Positions 45,306 to 54,363 of a stretch of 64,000 nt of DNA are shown here, piece after piece. The position numbers were made by a program, and so were the translations under genes. Numbering within the stretch: the first letter of the stretch is position 1; each line of letters starts with the position of its first letter. The stretch covers positions 1-64,000 of the forward strand of contig DLJZ01000021.1 of the NCBI GenBank assembly GCA_002478865.1, given 5' to 3'. The DNA comes from Hungatella sp. UBA7603. GTDB taxonomy: Bacteria; Bacillota; Clostridia; Lachnospirales; Lachnospiraceae. The notes under the pieces are model-generated. The model was not told the DNA's origin, did no database searches, and was given only the letters and a program-made list of their open reading frames with translations.

Positions 45306-46829
45306 TTACCTCGTTTGCTCCTGCAATATTGTATGGATTTCTTCTGTCAACTGGCTTGCCAAAAGGCTATAGCTTCCGTATTTTTCCTGTACCACATCTC
45401 CGGCCCGTCCGTGGAGCCAGACACCAAGGGCGGCTGCATCGGATTCTTCCAAACCAAGAGCAAGAAGTCCGGCAATGATTCCTGTCAGAACGTCTCCTGT
45501 CCCAGCTTTCGCCATGGAGCTGTTTCCAGAGGAATTCACATAAGTCCTCTGATCTTTTAATGCTCCTATTGTCACAGCGTCCTTTAAAACACATGTAATA
45601 CCAAATCGATCCGCATATTCCCTTGCCGCAGCAATTAGATTTTTTTTAATGGCTTCTACTGAACTTCCAGTTAGCCTCGCCATCTCTCCCAAATGGGGTG
45701 TTACAATAATATTTTCCGTAAAATATCCGGTCAGATCAGGATTATCCGCGATGGCTCCCAGGCCGTCTGCATCAAGGATAATAGGAACGTATGCATTAGT
45801 TAGCACTTCTTCTACTAGATTTTTTACATAAGACTCTCGTCCAAGCCCCGGTCCCAGAACAATTACGCTGGCCCACTCGCACTGTTTTCCTAGAAGTTCC
45901 TTAAAGGCTTCTGTGCCTGCGTCAGCTTCCTTAGGATCATACGTTGCGATAATTGCCTCTGGCAGCTCAGATTGGAGTATGGTTCGGTTTTCTTCTACTG
46001 TAAAAATCTTTACCAGGCCCGCTCCGGTGCGATAAGCCGCCAAAGCGCTTAAGTAGGCAGCGCCACTCATATTGCGACTTCCTGCAACAACTAAGACTTT
46101 ACCAAAACTTCCTTTATTGGAATAAGCCAGACGCAATGGGACCTTCTTTACATCTCCCGGTTCAAAGGTAAAGAACTCAGGTTTTATAGTAGAAAGACTC
46201 TGATCTGGAAAGCCTATCTCAGCTACAACAACCGTTCCGCTGTACTCCTTACCCGGATAAAGCATAGTTCCAAGCTTTTCCCAACCAAACGTAACCGTTA
46301 CATCTGCACGAAAAGCAATCCCCATGATCTGACCGGAACCTGAATGGATGCCAGATGGAATATCTACAGCCACGGTAAGTGCAGGACCACTTGCTATCAC
46401 TTGATCCATGATCTCCCGGTAGGAACCAAAAACTTCTCGGTTAAGCCCTACGCCAAATAAGGCATCGACTAAAAGATCACATTCTCCAAAAGTAAAATCA
46501 GGATAATCTATAAGATTAACCCCAACCTTTTTGGCAATCTCCAATTGTATCATAGTCTCCTTGGTTGCACTCTCCCTCTTTCCAGCTAGTATTGCAGTGA
46601 TTCCATATCCTTTCAAATGAAGCATTCTGGCAATGGCTATGCCATCTCCGCCATTATTACCGTTGCCGCACAAAACCCAGATACGGCTTTTCTTATTCAC
46701 AAACTTTTCTATTTCACAAACCACTGCCAAAGCAGCCCGCTCCATAAGGACCAGAGAAGGAATTCCAATTGTATCTATGGTGTAATGATCCACCTCTTTC
46801 ATCTGATCTCCTGTAACCAGATATCTCAA
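45306..46829 (-). CDS. nnrD: Bifunctional NAD(P)H-hydrate epimerase and dehydratase
   Basis: A 507-aa fusion that repairs hydrated NAD(P)H. The N-terminal epimerase (about 1-210) has VLCGNGNNGGDGIAIAR and VDALFGVGL; the C-terminal ADP-dependent dehydratase (about 225-507) has VLVVAGSRNMSGAAYLSALAAYRTGAGLVK, NIIVTPHLGEMARLTG and NSSMAKAGTGDVLTGIIAG. The start is TTG at 46829, 8 nt after AAGGTG. It leads into alr. Confidence 0.94.
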   Translation of the reverse strand: MRYLVTGDQMKEVDHYTIDTIGIPSLVLMERAALAVVCEIEKFVNKKSRIWVLCGNGNNGGDGIAIARMLHLKGYGITAILAGKRESATKETMIQLEIAKKVGVNLIDYPDFTFGECDLLVDALFGVGLNREVFGSYREIMDQVIASGPALTVAVDIPSGIHSGSGQIMGIAFRADVTVTFGWEKLGTMLYPGKEYSGTVVVAEIGFPDQSLSTIKPEFFTFEPGDVKKVPLRLAYSNKGSFGKVLVVAGSRNMSGAAYLSALAAYRTGAGLVKIFTVEENRTILQSELPEAIIATYDPKEADAGTEAFKELLGKQCEWASVIVLGPGLGRESYVKNLVEEVLTNAYVPIILDADGLGAIADNPDLTGYFTENIIVTPHLGEMARLTGSSVEAIKKNLIAAAREYADRFGITCVLKDAVTIGALKDQRTYVNSSGNSSMAKAGTGDVLTGIIAGLLALGLEESDAAALGVWLHGRAGDVVQEKYGSYSLLASQLTEEIHTILQEQTR

Positions 46830-46852
46830 AATGCATTCACCTTTCTTTCCTA

Positions 46853-46902
46853 TAGAAAAACAGCCGGCAGAAAAGAGTTATCCTCTTTGTCTGCCAGCAG
46901 GC
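46853..46902 (-). terminator. Terminator of rex
   Basis: On the minus strand GGCAGAcAAAGAG pairs with CTCTTTtCTGCC and CTGTTTTTC follows. Confidence 0.75.
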
Positions 46903-46922
46903 TCTCTTTCTATTTGACCAGA

Positions 46923-47579
46923 TTATTTGTCTTCCAGATCTGTGCCACCATCTTGCATATTGCAGACACGGTAGGACAACCGCATCAGACTCTCTGATAA
47001 ATGAACATTCTCTACCACAACATCATCAGGTACTGTTAAATCTGTGTGGGCAAAATTCCAGATAGCCTTAATACCTGCCTGCACAAGGAGGTCTGCAATT
47101 TCAGGCGCCTTTGTCTTTGGTATGGTAAGGGCTGCAATCTGGACATCATTCTCCCGTACAAAGGGCTCTAAATCATCCACGCCCCGAATCTCTATTCCTC
47201 GGACTACCAGCCCGATTAGACGCGGATTGATATCGAACATTCCTTTAATCAGGAAACCACGCTTTTCAAAATTGGCATAGTTGGCAATCGCCTGGCCTAA
47301 GTTACCAGCGCCAATAATGACAATATTATGCTGCCTGTCGATCCCCAGTATCTTTGCTATCTCCGTATAAAGATATTTTACATTATAGCCATAGCCCTGT
47401 TGACCAAATCCACCGAAGTTATTCAGGTCCTGACGGATCTGAGAAGCGGTCACCCTCATTCGTATGCTTAAATCATTGGAGGAAATCCGTTCCACTCCTT
47501 CTTCCAGCAGCTCTCCTAGATATCGGTAATATCTAGGAAGCCTGGCAATCACTGCTTTTGAAATTTCTTTATCTGCCAC
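46923..47579 (-). CDS. rex: Redox-sensing transcriptional repressor Rex
   Basis: A 218-aa NADH/NAD+-sensing repressor that controls fermentation genes. The N-terminal winged helix includes VTASQIRQDLNNFGGFGQQGYGYNV, and the Rossmann domain GAGNLGQAIANY. The C-terminal domain-swap helix (VENVHLSESLMRLSYRVCN) is intact. GTG start at 47579 follows GAAGGTGA. Its own upstream region has no clear Rex box, so autoregulation is not evident. Confidence 0.95.
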   Translation of the reverse strand: MADKEISKAVIARLPRYYRYLGELLEEGVERISSNDLSIRMRVTASQIRQDLNNFGGFGQQGYGYNVKYLYTEIAKILGIDRQHNIVIIGAGNLGQAIANYANFEKRGFLIKGMFDINPRLIGLVVRGIEIRGVDDLEPFVRENDVQIAALTIPKTKAPEIADLLVQAGIKAIWNFAHTDLTVPDDVVVENVHLSESLMRLSYRVCNMQDGGTDLEDK

Positions 47580-47734
47580 ATCTTCACCTTCTTTTACTCA
47601 GAATAAACTACCATTATTATAACTTCACGTCAAAATAATGTCAAACTAGTTTTTCCAATGTATCCTTGAAAAAATAAATGACCTATATTATACTAATCCT
47701 ATTGTCTTACACTTATACGGGAGGAAATAAAACC

Positions 47735-49648
47735 ATGATTCTATCATGTAGTAACATAAGCAAAGCCTTTGGAAGCAATGAAGTGATTAAACACGCTTCC
47801 TTTCATATAGAGGAAAACGAAAAGGCGGCTATCGTAGGAATCAACGGCGCCGGTAAGTCTACACTCTTAAAAATCATCATTGGGGAACTGCCTGCAGACG
47901 AAGGTGAGGTGGTTGTCTCAAAGGGTAAAACCATCGGTTACTTATCCCAACATCAGGATCTTTCCGGAGAGCGAACCGTCTATGAAGAGGTTCTTGAGAT
48001 CAAACGCCCCATCATAGAAATGGAGGCTAAAATTCGTCAGATGGAACTGGATATGAAGCACCTCACAGGCAATGAGCTTGATAATATGCTCTCCTCCTAC
48101 AGCCGGCTAAACCATGAATTTGAACTGCAAAACGGTTATGCCTACCAAAGCGAGGTCACTGGTGTTTTAAAGGGTTTGGGCTTTACAGAGGAAGATTTCA
48201 AAAAACCTGTCAAAGCCTTATCTGGAGGACAAAAAACAAGGGTCGCCTTAGGACGCCTTCTTCTTTCAAAGCCAGATATAATCTTACTAGATGAGCCTAC
48301 CAACCATTTAGATATGGAATCCATCGCTTGGCTGGAAGGTTATCTGGTCAATTACGATGGCAGCGTTATCATCGTTGCTCATGACCGTTACTTTTTAGAT
48401 CGGGTGGTCACTAAAATCGTTGAGCTTGATAATGGCATTATGAATGTTTACCAGGGAAATTATACGGAATACAGCGGCAAAAGGGCTATGATTCGGGAAG
48501 CAAAGATGAAAGCTTATTTAAACCAACAGCAGGAAATCAAACATCAGGAAGAGGTCATAACCAAATTAAAATCCTTCAACAGAGAGAAATCCATTAAACG
48601 CGCGGAAAGCCGGGAAAAGATGTTGGACAAGATTGATCGTCTGGATCGGCCCACAGAGGTCAATGATGAGATGAAGATCCGTCTGGAGCCTAATATTATC
48701 AGTGGCAATGATGTTCTAACTGTTAGAGATTTGAGAAAAGCCTTTGACCAAAATCTTTTATTCGACCATGTGAATTTTGACGTCAAAAGAGGAGAACGAA
48801 TTTCCATTATTGGCGGCAATGGCACTGGAAAAACCACTATATTAAAGATGCTTAATGGAATTTTAAGTGCAGACCAGGGTGAGATTGTCTTAGGCTCCAA
48901 AGTACATATTGGGTACTATGATCAGGAACATCAGGTTCTCCATATGGAAAAAACACTTTTTGATGAGCTCCAGGACACGTACCCTTCCATGAACAACACT
49001 CAGATAAGAAATATATTGGCTGCATTCTTATTTACTGGTGACGACGTGTATAAGCGGGTTAAGGATCTAAGCGGTGGAGAACGAGGACGTGTGTCTCTTG
49101 CAAAGCTCATGCTTTCTGAGGCCAATTTTCTAATCCTCGATGAGCCTACCAACCATTTGGACATTACGTCAAAAGAAATCCTGGAAGAAGCGCTTAACAA
49201 CTATACTGGTACAGTACTTTACGTATCCCATGATCGTTATTTTATCAACCGAACCGCCACAAGAATCCTTGATTTAACCAATCAGACTGTGGTTAATTAC
49301 ATTGGTAATTATGATTATTATTTGGAAAAGAAAGATCTAATGACCAGCCTATATGCTGCTTCCCCTATAACAACCTTAGAAGCTAAGGAAGAGACTTCTG
49401 AAACAAAATCAGACTGGAAGTCGCAAAAGGAAGAACAGGCACGACTTAGAAAACGTCAGAATGAGCTTAAGAAAACAGAGGATGAAATTCATAAACTTGA
49501 AACCAGAGATGGAGAAATTGATGAACTTCTTGTAAAAGAAGAAATCTTCACCGACGTACCAAAGCTGATGGAACTAAATCAGGAAAAAGATGCCATTGGA
49601 AAACAACTGGAAGCGCTCTATCAGCAGTGGGAAGAACTGGCGGAATAA
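47735..49648 (+). CDS. ABC-F family ATPase (YdiF-like)
   Basis: A 637-aa soluble ABC protein with two ATPase domains joined by a linker (about 225-300) that binds the ribosome in ABC-F proteins. Walker A motifs GINGAGKST and GGNGTGKTT, signatures LSGGQKTRVALG and LSGGERGRVSLA, and both Walker B ILLDEPTNHLD/LILDEPTNHLD are intact. The C-terminal coiled coil (about 560-637) has many Glu and Lys. It acts in translation or ribosome protection; no TM segments. ATG at 47735 follows GGGAGGA, divergent from rex. Confidence 0.94.
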   Translation: MILSCSNISKAFGSNEVIKHASFHIEENEKAAIVGINGAGKSTLLKIIIGELPADEGEVVVSKGKTIGYLSQHQDLSGERTVYEEVLEIKRPIIEMEAKIRQMELDMKHLTGNELDNMLSSYSRLNHEFELQNGYAYQSEVTGVLKGLGFTEEDFKKPVKALSGGQKTRVALGRLLLSKPDIILLDEPTNHLDMESIAWLEGYLVNYDGSVIIVAHDRYFLDRVVTKIVELDNGIMNVYQGNYTEYSGKRAMIREAKMKAYLNQQQEIKHQEEVITKLKSFNREKSIKRAESREKMLDKIDRLDRPTEVNDEMKIRLEPNIISGNDVLTVRDLRKAFDQNLLFDHVNFDVKRGERISIIGGNGTGKTTILKMLNGILSADQGEIVLGSKVHIGYYDQEHQVLHMEKTLFDELQDTYPSMNNTQIRNILAAFLFTGDDVYKRVKDLSGGERGRVSLAKLMLSEANFLILDEPTNHLDITSKEILEEALNNYTGTVLYVSHDRYFINRTATRILDLTNQTVVNYIGNYDYYLEKKDLMTSLYAASPITTLEAKEETSETKSDWKSQKEEQARLRKRQNELKKTEDEIHKLETRDGEIDELLVKEEIFTDVPKLMELNQEKDAIGKQLEALYQQWEELAE

Positions 49649-49691
49649 AAAAATGCAGGCAGCCGAAACATTTGGCCGCCTGCATTTTTTC
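49647..49691. terminator. Bidirectional terminator
   Basis: AAAAAATGCAGGC pairs with GCCTGCATTTTTT around CAGCCGAAACATTTGGCC, which forms an inner stem; T-runs lie on both strands. It separates the ABC-F gene from the convergent nitroreductase. Confidence 0.85.
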
Positions 49692-49692
49692 T

Positions 49693-50433
49693 TTATTTGT
49701 CATTAGATAATTTCTGTTTCTTTATGGTTGGATATACCTCAGGATAGTAAACACTCTGGTAAATACTAGAGGTGAACTTGCTCCAGTTCCCTTCCTTTTC
49801 CCGTCCTATTTCTGCCAAATAATCTTCCATGTCCTTATCATACTGATTAATTGACTCTAACAATCCTTCGGAATGATAAAATTCCTCATGCTTAAAGGTA
49901 TTAAGGGGAAGTCTAGGTTTCTTATGGGAATGATCCTTTGGATAACCCAAAGCAAGACCAACAGCAGGGAACGTATATTCAGGAAGTTTTAACAATTCAA
50001 TCAACTCTTCTGGACTTTTACGCACGCCTCCAATAGGAACAATTCCAAGCCCCAGAGATTCTGCTGAAATAATAGCAGCTCCCATCTGAAGGCCAGCATC
50101 AAAGGTTCCAACCATAGTTCCTTCTACGCTTTCATGTATGACCTGAGTAAGACCATTCTTCTCAGCACCTAATTTCGTCTTGTAAAAATCAATGAGAAAC
50201 AGCAAAAATACAGGTGCTTCCTCTATCCAGGTCTGGTTACCGGTAAGCTGGGCAATCTTTTTCTTGGTGTTCTTATCTCTGATTACAATAACTGAGGTCT
50301 GCTGTCCATTGATGGAATTTGGCATGGCCTGAGCCGTTTTTAAGATCTCATCTATAACGGCATCGTCAACATCCTTATCAAGAAAGCTCCTTATAGATCT
50401 GTGGTCCTGAATTAATTTAATTGTCTCGTTCAT
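49693..50433 (-). CDS. NADPH-dependent FMN oxidoreductase (nitroreductase family)
   Basis: A 246-aa nitroreductase of the NfsA/NfrA group. The start MNETIKLIQDHRSIRSF gives the FMN phosphate-binding R-S-x-R, and AQAMPNSINGQQTSVIVIRD and GLGIVPIGGVR are family segments; the C-terminal KPRLPL region matches NfsA-type proteins. It is 27 nt downstream of the DUF1304 gene and shares its promoter. Redox defence or quinone and nitro-compound reduction is likely. Confidence 0.92.
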   Translation of the reverse strand: MNETIKLIQDHRSIRSFLDKDVDDAVIDEILKTAQAMPNSINGQQTSVIVIRDKNTKKKIAQLTGNQTWIEEAPVFLLFLIDFYKTKLGAEKNGLTQVIHESVEGTMVGTFDAGLQMGAAIISAESLGLGIVPIGGVRKSPEELIELLKLPEYTFPAVGLALGYPKDHSHKKPRLPLNTFKHEEFYHSEGLLESINQYDKDMEDYLAEIGREKEGNWSKFTSSIYQSVYYPEVYPTIKKQKLSNDK

Positions 50434-50460
50434 GGTTTATTTCTCCTCTTCTTTTTTGTT

Positions 50461-50826
50461 TTATTGAATGAATATGACTCCTAAAAGCACCAGTAATGCC
50501 GGCAGTGCCTGTTTGAAAAAAATCGACTTCGAGGAAGTCAGAGCACCGTAACTTCCAGCAATAACAACGCATGACAGGAAAAATACGGCTATGTTCTTTG
50601 CCCATAATGCCTCCCCTATGAATAAGGACCAAATAAGTCCAGCAGATAGGAATCCATTATACAATCCTTGATTTGCTGCAAGACCCTTTGTTTTTTCAAA
50701 AAGCGTATGGTCTATCGAAGTAAATATACGCTTACCTGTAGTCGTCCATGCAAACATCTCTACCCAGAGAATATACAAATGTTCTGCTGCAATGATAGCG
50801 ACAAATACCTTAGCCAATAATGCCAT
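50461..50826 (-). CDS. DUF1304 family membrane protein
   Basis: A 121-aa protein with four predicted TM segments, whose N-terminal AEHLYILWVEMFAWTT and NQGLYNGFLSAGLIW are the hallmarks of DUF1304. Function is unknown. It is cotranscribed with a nitroreductase from a good sigma-A promoter, hinting at a role in redox stress. Confidence 0.9.
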   Translation of the reverse strand: MALLAKVFVAIIAAEHLYILWVEMFAWTTTGKRIFTSIDHTLFEKTKGLAANQGLYNGFLSAGLIWSLFIGEALWAKNIAVFFLSCVVIAGSYGALTSSKSIFFKQALPALLVLLGVIFIQ

Positions 50827-50879
50827 CTTTTCACTTCCTTTGATTTTATTAAATTAAATTGTGCTAAACCTTTAAATTG

Positions 50880-50908
50880 ATAATATACCATCTCCTGACA
50901 TTTGTCAA
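50880..50908 (-). promoter_or_regulatory. Promoter of the DUF1304-nitroreductase operon
   Basis: Minus-strand TTGACA (50908-50903), 17-bp spacer, TATTAT (50885-50880). Confidence 0.75.
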
Positions 50909-50933
50909 TAAAAATTAAAACTTTTTATACGAA

Positions 50934-50973
50934 AAAGCGGCCCTGGTTCGCCCAAAGCCGCTTACTTATCCTT
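50934..50973 (-). terminator. Terminator of the wall-binding protein gene
   Basis: AAGCGGC (about 50935-50941) pairs with GCCGCTT (about 50956-50962), overlapping the stop region of the gene; the minus-strand tract after the stem is TTTTTCGTATAAAAAG. Confidence 0.6.
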
Positions 50974-52062
50974 TTTCTGCTCATATAAAATGCTTTTTAA
51001 AATACTTATTGCCTCTGGGGATGCCACTTCCATCTCAGATCTTGTGTAAGGAGATTCAACATAGGCACCTATCAGTTTACCAAAATAAAATGTTATGTCA
51101 TCGGAATAATAATCCGGCACATAGATAAAATCCTCCAGGGAATCCCGGTACATCATAAGGTCCGTGCCTAATTTACTGTTACTCTTATAACACCCTGAGG
51201 CATACCCAATATACTCGCCGAATGCCTCTGCCAGTTCTCCAGGGTTGCAAATCTTAATTTTTTTATAATTCGTATCCAGCTGATGACCAACATAATAGAT
51301 CCCGTTTCCTGTCATTGGCGCTGAAAAATATTGCTTATCTGGATAATAGAGAATTTCCCAGCCTTGGTCAATGAATTTCTTTACCCACTGCCTTGGAACA
51401 TTTTTAGACGATTCTGTAAATGCATCTTTTACTTCAGCAGGAAGGGAATAGGAATCTTTCTTACCTTTTACACTGATATCCAGCTCCCGGTTTCGTACCC
51501 CTTTTTCATCCATATAGGCCAGTCCTACATACTGATTGGCAGCCATCTGTCCATTATCAAAAAAATAGTATCGGTTTCCAGATATGTTCTTATAACCAGA
51601 AGAAACCATCTCTCCTCTTGTGGAGAACCAATACCAGCTTTCGTCTACGTCCTGAAACCAGCCTTTTTGCACTTTCCCATCCTTGCCGTAATAATGCCAC
51701 TTTTCATCATCCTCATTGTAGCACCAGCCAATCTCCTGCTCACCACTTTCTAAAAAGTAGTATTCCACTCCCTTAATCTTCACCCAGTCCGTGGCCATAT
51801 AACCATCGTTGTCAAAATAATACCAGCTACCATTTATATCTTCCCAGGTATTCTTTTTAAAGCCCCCCTGGCCATCTACATACTTCCAACCATCAAAATC
51901 CTTCTGCCAGCTCCATTTCGTTTCCGGTGCTATCGATTTGCCACCGGAGGGTGTGGAAACTGCCTCCTCAGCTGAAGAAACCGTGATACAACCCAGGCTT
52001 ATAAGGATACAGACAGATACCGTAATCCACGTTTTTTTCAAGGATTGTAACACCCCTTCCAT
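50962..52062 (-). CDS. Secreted protein with cell-wall-binding repeats
   Basis: A 366-aa exported protein. Signal peptide about 1-31, then choline-binding-type (CW_binding_1) repeats between about 50 and 185, seen as GSWYYFDNDGYMATDW, HYYGKDGKVQKGWFQD, SWYWFSTRGEMVSSGY and NRYYFFDNGQMA. The C-terminal part (about 190-366) is not one I recognise; it has HQLDTN, GEYIGYASG and several acidic residues and could be a peptidase or a binding domain. ATG at 52062 with CAGGGAC is taken as the start; a TTG at 52041 with GGGGTG upstream is a serious alternative that gives a shorter, more typical signal peptide. Confidence 0.85.
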   Translation of the reverse strand: MEGVLQSLKKTWITVSVCILISLGCITVSSAEEAVSTPSGGKSIAPETKWSWQKDFDGWKYVDGQGGFKKNTWEDINGSWYYFDNDGYMATDWVKIKGVEYYFLESGEQEIGWCYNEDDEKWHYYGKDGKVQKGWFQDVDESWYWFSTRGEMVSSGYKNISGNRYYFFDNGQMAANQYVGLAYMDEKGVRNRELDISVKGKKDSYSLPAEVKDAFTESSKNVPRQWVKKFIDQGWEILYYPDKQYFSAPMTGNGIYYVGHQLDTNYKKIKICNPGELAEAFGEYIGYASGCYKSNSKLGTDLMMYRDSLEDFIYVPDYYSDDITFYFGKLIGAYVESPYTRSEMEVASPEAISILKSILYEQKKDK

Positions 52063-52225
52063 ACTGTCCCTGTTATTTAATAGAAATTCTACTATAATTT
52101 AGGAGAAAAGTACAGGTCATAAGCTATAACTTTTTATTAAGATTCTCTAAGGGCTTCTTTCCAATCTTCATTTTATGAGATATAATAGAAACTATATCAG
52201 GTTTAGAAAGCGAGGAATTTCACCC

Positions 52226-52453
52226 ATGAACTTAAAACGCCCACTGGCAATGATTGGAGTTATTTTAATCATCTCCATGTATATCATTGCATTATTCTCT
52301 GCATTTTCCCATCATCCAGATTCAAAGAACTGGCTGATGGCTGCTATTTTCTCAACCGTTGCTGTTCCTGTCTTTCTTTATGTAGTACAACTGGTGGCCC
52401 GGGTCTTAAAGCCAGATGAACGGGGTAAAACAAGCAATGGGGAAGATAAATAA
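52226..52453 (+). CDS. Small membrane protein, two TM segments
   Basis: A 75-aa protein with TM segments at about 6-25 and 37-57 and a basic and charged C-terminus. The ATG has GAGGA 9 nt upstream. The frame upstream is open but lacks a site. It is not recognised; it is alone, with a terminator-like hairpin downstream at 52570-52620. Function unknown. Confidence 0.65.
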   Translation: MNLKRPLAMIGVILIISMYIIALFSAFSHHPDSKNWLMAAIFSTVAVPVFLYVVQLVARVLKPDERGKTSNGEDK

Positions 52454-52569
52454 AGTTATCCACACCGCCTGCCGCGACAGTTTTTCATATCGCAAACAGA
52501 GCGTATCACACAACGAACTTTTGCTTTTCAAAGTCATGTGGGTTGGGACAAGTTCCTTTCATTCTTCGA

Positions 52570-52620
52570 CAACAAAAAGGCTGCATACTCGCTCTAAGTG
52601 AACATGCAGCCTTTTTGTTG
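52570..52620. terminator. Bidirectional terminator
   Basis: CAACAAAAAGGCTGCAT (52570-52586) pairs perfectly over 17 bp with ATGCAGCCTTTTTGTTG (52604-52620); T-runs lie on both strands. It can end the small membrane protein gene and the Nramp-like gene. Confidence 0.9.
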
Positions 52621-52672
52621 CAAACAATTCATTTCCCAGTTTGCGTGCAGTTTAAAATTTACAAATAACTAT

Positions 52673-54016
52673 TTAGAACAACCCTACAATCGAGTTTATG
52701 AATTTCGGAACCACGCCAGCTAATGCATAAATGGTTACAAATAAGTAGAATATGTAACTAATCGTCATACAAATTTGAAGCGCTCTTGGTTCCTTAATTC
52801 CACGATTAATATCTTTTCTCCAGATCATCCGAGTAATAAACAATCCAGCAACTGGTGTTGCTATACCGGTTGCAACATTGGATAAATAGATTAATTGTAC
52901 CGGAGATTTTCCATAACTAAAGCATATGGCGGTACCAATCGCAAGAACAATCATAGAACCAATTTTAATGTTTTTTCCATCTAATGCCGTTGGTTGATTA
53001 ACACCTGCACTTAACAGTACAACTCCTCTTGCCGTATTACCTAATATAGCGGAGAAAGCTGCGGAAAGTAAAGCGATTCCCATAACCAATGGAGCAGCAT
53101 TTCCCAGTACAGGAATTAGCATAGCCGCCAGATCTGCAGGAGCGTTTATTGTCGCCCCCGTCGGATTCATTACAATTGCGCCAACCAGGATAATTGCAAT
53201 ACTGATAACTACGACGCCAAAAATATGTGCGGCTGCATCGGTCATCATGACTCCGTTGAATAAATCCTGTTTCTTCCACTTCTTTTCATTGCCAAGATAA
53301 GTTCCATAAATACCAGTAGTTAAAGAAGCACTGGAACCAATAAATCCGATTATCACTGGAAGACTTCCTGCCGGAAACTTCCACTGAATCAGTCCCCTTG
53401 CAGATTCCCCGGCATTAGGTCCACCAGACATGATCAAAACAACCAGAAAGGCAATTGTCATTGCACATAATGCAACCATAATCCCTTTTTCTATTTTGTT
53501 ATAAACATTTTTAGAAAAATAGCAAAATATTACCGCGGCCATGATAATAATAGCTCCAAGCTTCCAGTTTATCCCAAAAATCAGATTCATTCCCGCTCCA
53601 ATACCAGAGATGTTTCCGATTGTGAAAAACATACAGGCTAAAAATGTAGCAATCCCAACAAAACCAGCAGCCGTCTTACCATAATAATGACGGATTGCAT
53701 GAATGGATGGCATTCCAGTCAGCATAGACAGTCTATAAGTTGTTATCATGAATGTAGTTCCCATAAACAAAACAGGAATCATGATCCATAGCAAACGGTA
53801 TCCGTATTGAGCACCAATCATGGCTGATGTCGTCAGAGAACCTGGTCCAAGTACAATGCCTGCTAAGATAAACCCTGGCCCCACCTTTTTTAATAGTTCC
53901 CCTGTAGGAAGACGTTTCACAGTCTTTGGATCAAACCCCAATACATTATCAGCGGCCTCAATCTTATCCTTGGACTCCTGAGTCATTACTAAATCCCCCG
54001 CATAATTACCTTCCAT
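52673..54016 (-). CDS. Nramp-related transporter lacking the metal-site motifs
   Basis: A 447-aa membrane protein with about 11 TM segments and the Nramp fold. The TM1 motif that is DPGN in metal transporters is GPGS (57-60), and the TM6 MPH segment aligned here reads ASL (230-232). The Asp and Met that bind Mn2+ or Fe2+ are therefore absent. It is more likely to carry another substrate. It lies beside a DapA-family gene and a LacI regulator and has its own operator-bearing promoter, suggesting a carbon-source transporter. ATG at 54016 follows AAGGAGGG; the upstream ATG contains the ribosome site. Confidence 0.85.
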   Translation of the reverse strand: MEGNYAGDLVMTQESKDKIEAADNVLGFDPKTVKRLPTGELLKKVGPGFILAGIVLGPGSLTTSAMIGAQYGYRLLWIMIPVLFMGTTFMITTYRLSMLTGMPSIHAIRHYYGKTAAGFVGIATFLACMFFTIGNISGIGAGMNLIFGINWKLGAIIIMAAVIFCYFSKNVYNKIEKGIMVALCAMTIAFLVVLIMSGGPNAGESARGLIQWKFPAGSLPVIIGFIGSSASLTTGIYGTYLGNEKKWKKQDLFNGVMMTDAAAHIFGVVVISIAIILVGAIVMNPTGATINAPADLAAMLIPVLGNAAPLVMGIALLSAAFSAILGNTARGVVLLSAGVNQPTALDGKNIKIGSMIVLAIGTAICFSYGKSPVQLIYLSNVATGIATPVAGLFITRMIWRKDINRGIKEPRALQICMTISYIFYLFVTIYALAGVVPKFINSIVGLF

Positions 54017-54363
54017 AAATACCCTCCTTAACATTCAAGTAAAATCACTAAGTATAAATTGTGTAAATCAAACAACAAAGCCTGCATGCAATCGTTTGTT
54101 TTGTTGGTTCATTTTATAACAAATCTTATATGTTCGTCAATATTTATAACTATTCCTGCAATATGTTGCATTTATTAATAATTGTGCACAACTTTTGTAA
54201 TTACAAGCGATCCCTTACTTAGTGGAAGGTGAATTTAGTATTGGACGTCATAGACTCAATACAGGTCAATACGAAAGAAAGCCGACCTTGGATGATGATA
54301 TCCTCAATCGGCTTTCTTTCATATGTTTGATAAATAGAGACGTTTATGTTTTAACTATCTGGA
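54017..54363. promoter_or_regulatory. Control region of the Nramp-like gene, with operator
   Basis: A promoter lies at 54113-54140 (minus-strand TTGACG, 16-bp spacer, TATAAA). The half-palindrome CAATCGTTTG (54089-54098), matching the LacI operator, lies 14 nt downstream of the -10. The terminator of the DapA-like gene is at 54273-54320. Between 54141 and 54240 nothing else is seen. Confidence 0.65.
54273..54320 (-). terminator. Terminator of the DapA-family gene
   Basis: GAAAGAAAGCCGA (54273-54285) pairs with TCGGCTTTCTTTC (54308-54320) around a 22-nt loop. Confidence 0.8.

Noticed and set aside
47580..47734. Rex operator upstream of rex
   Set aside because: No TTGTTAA-type inverted repeat is visible in the divergent region.
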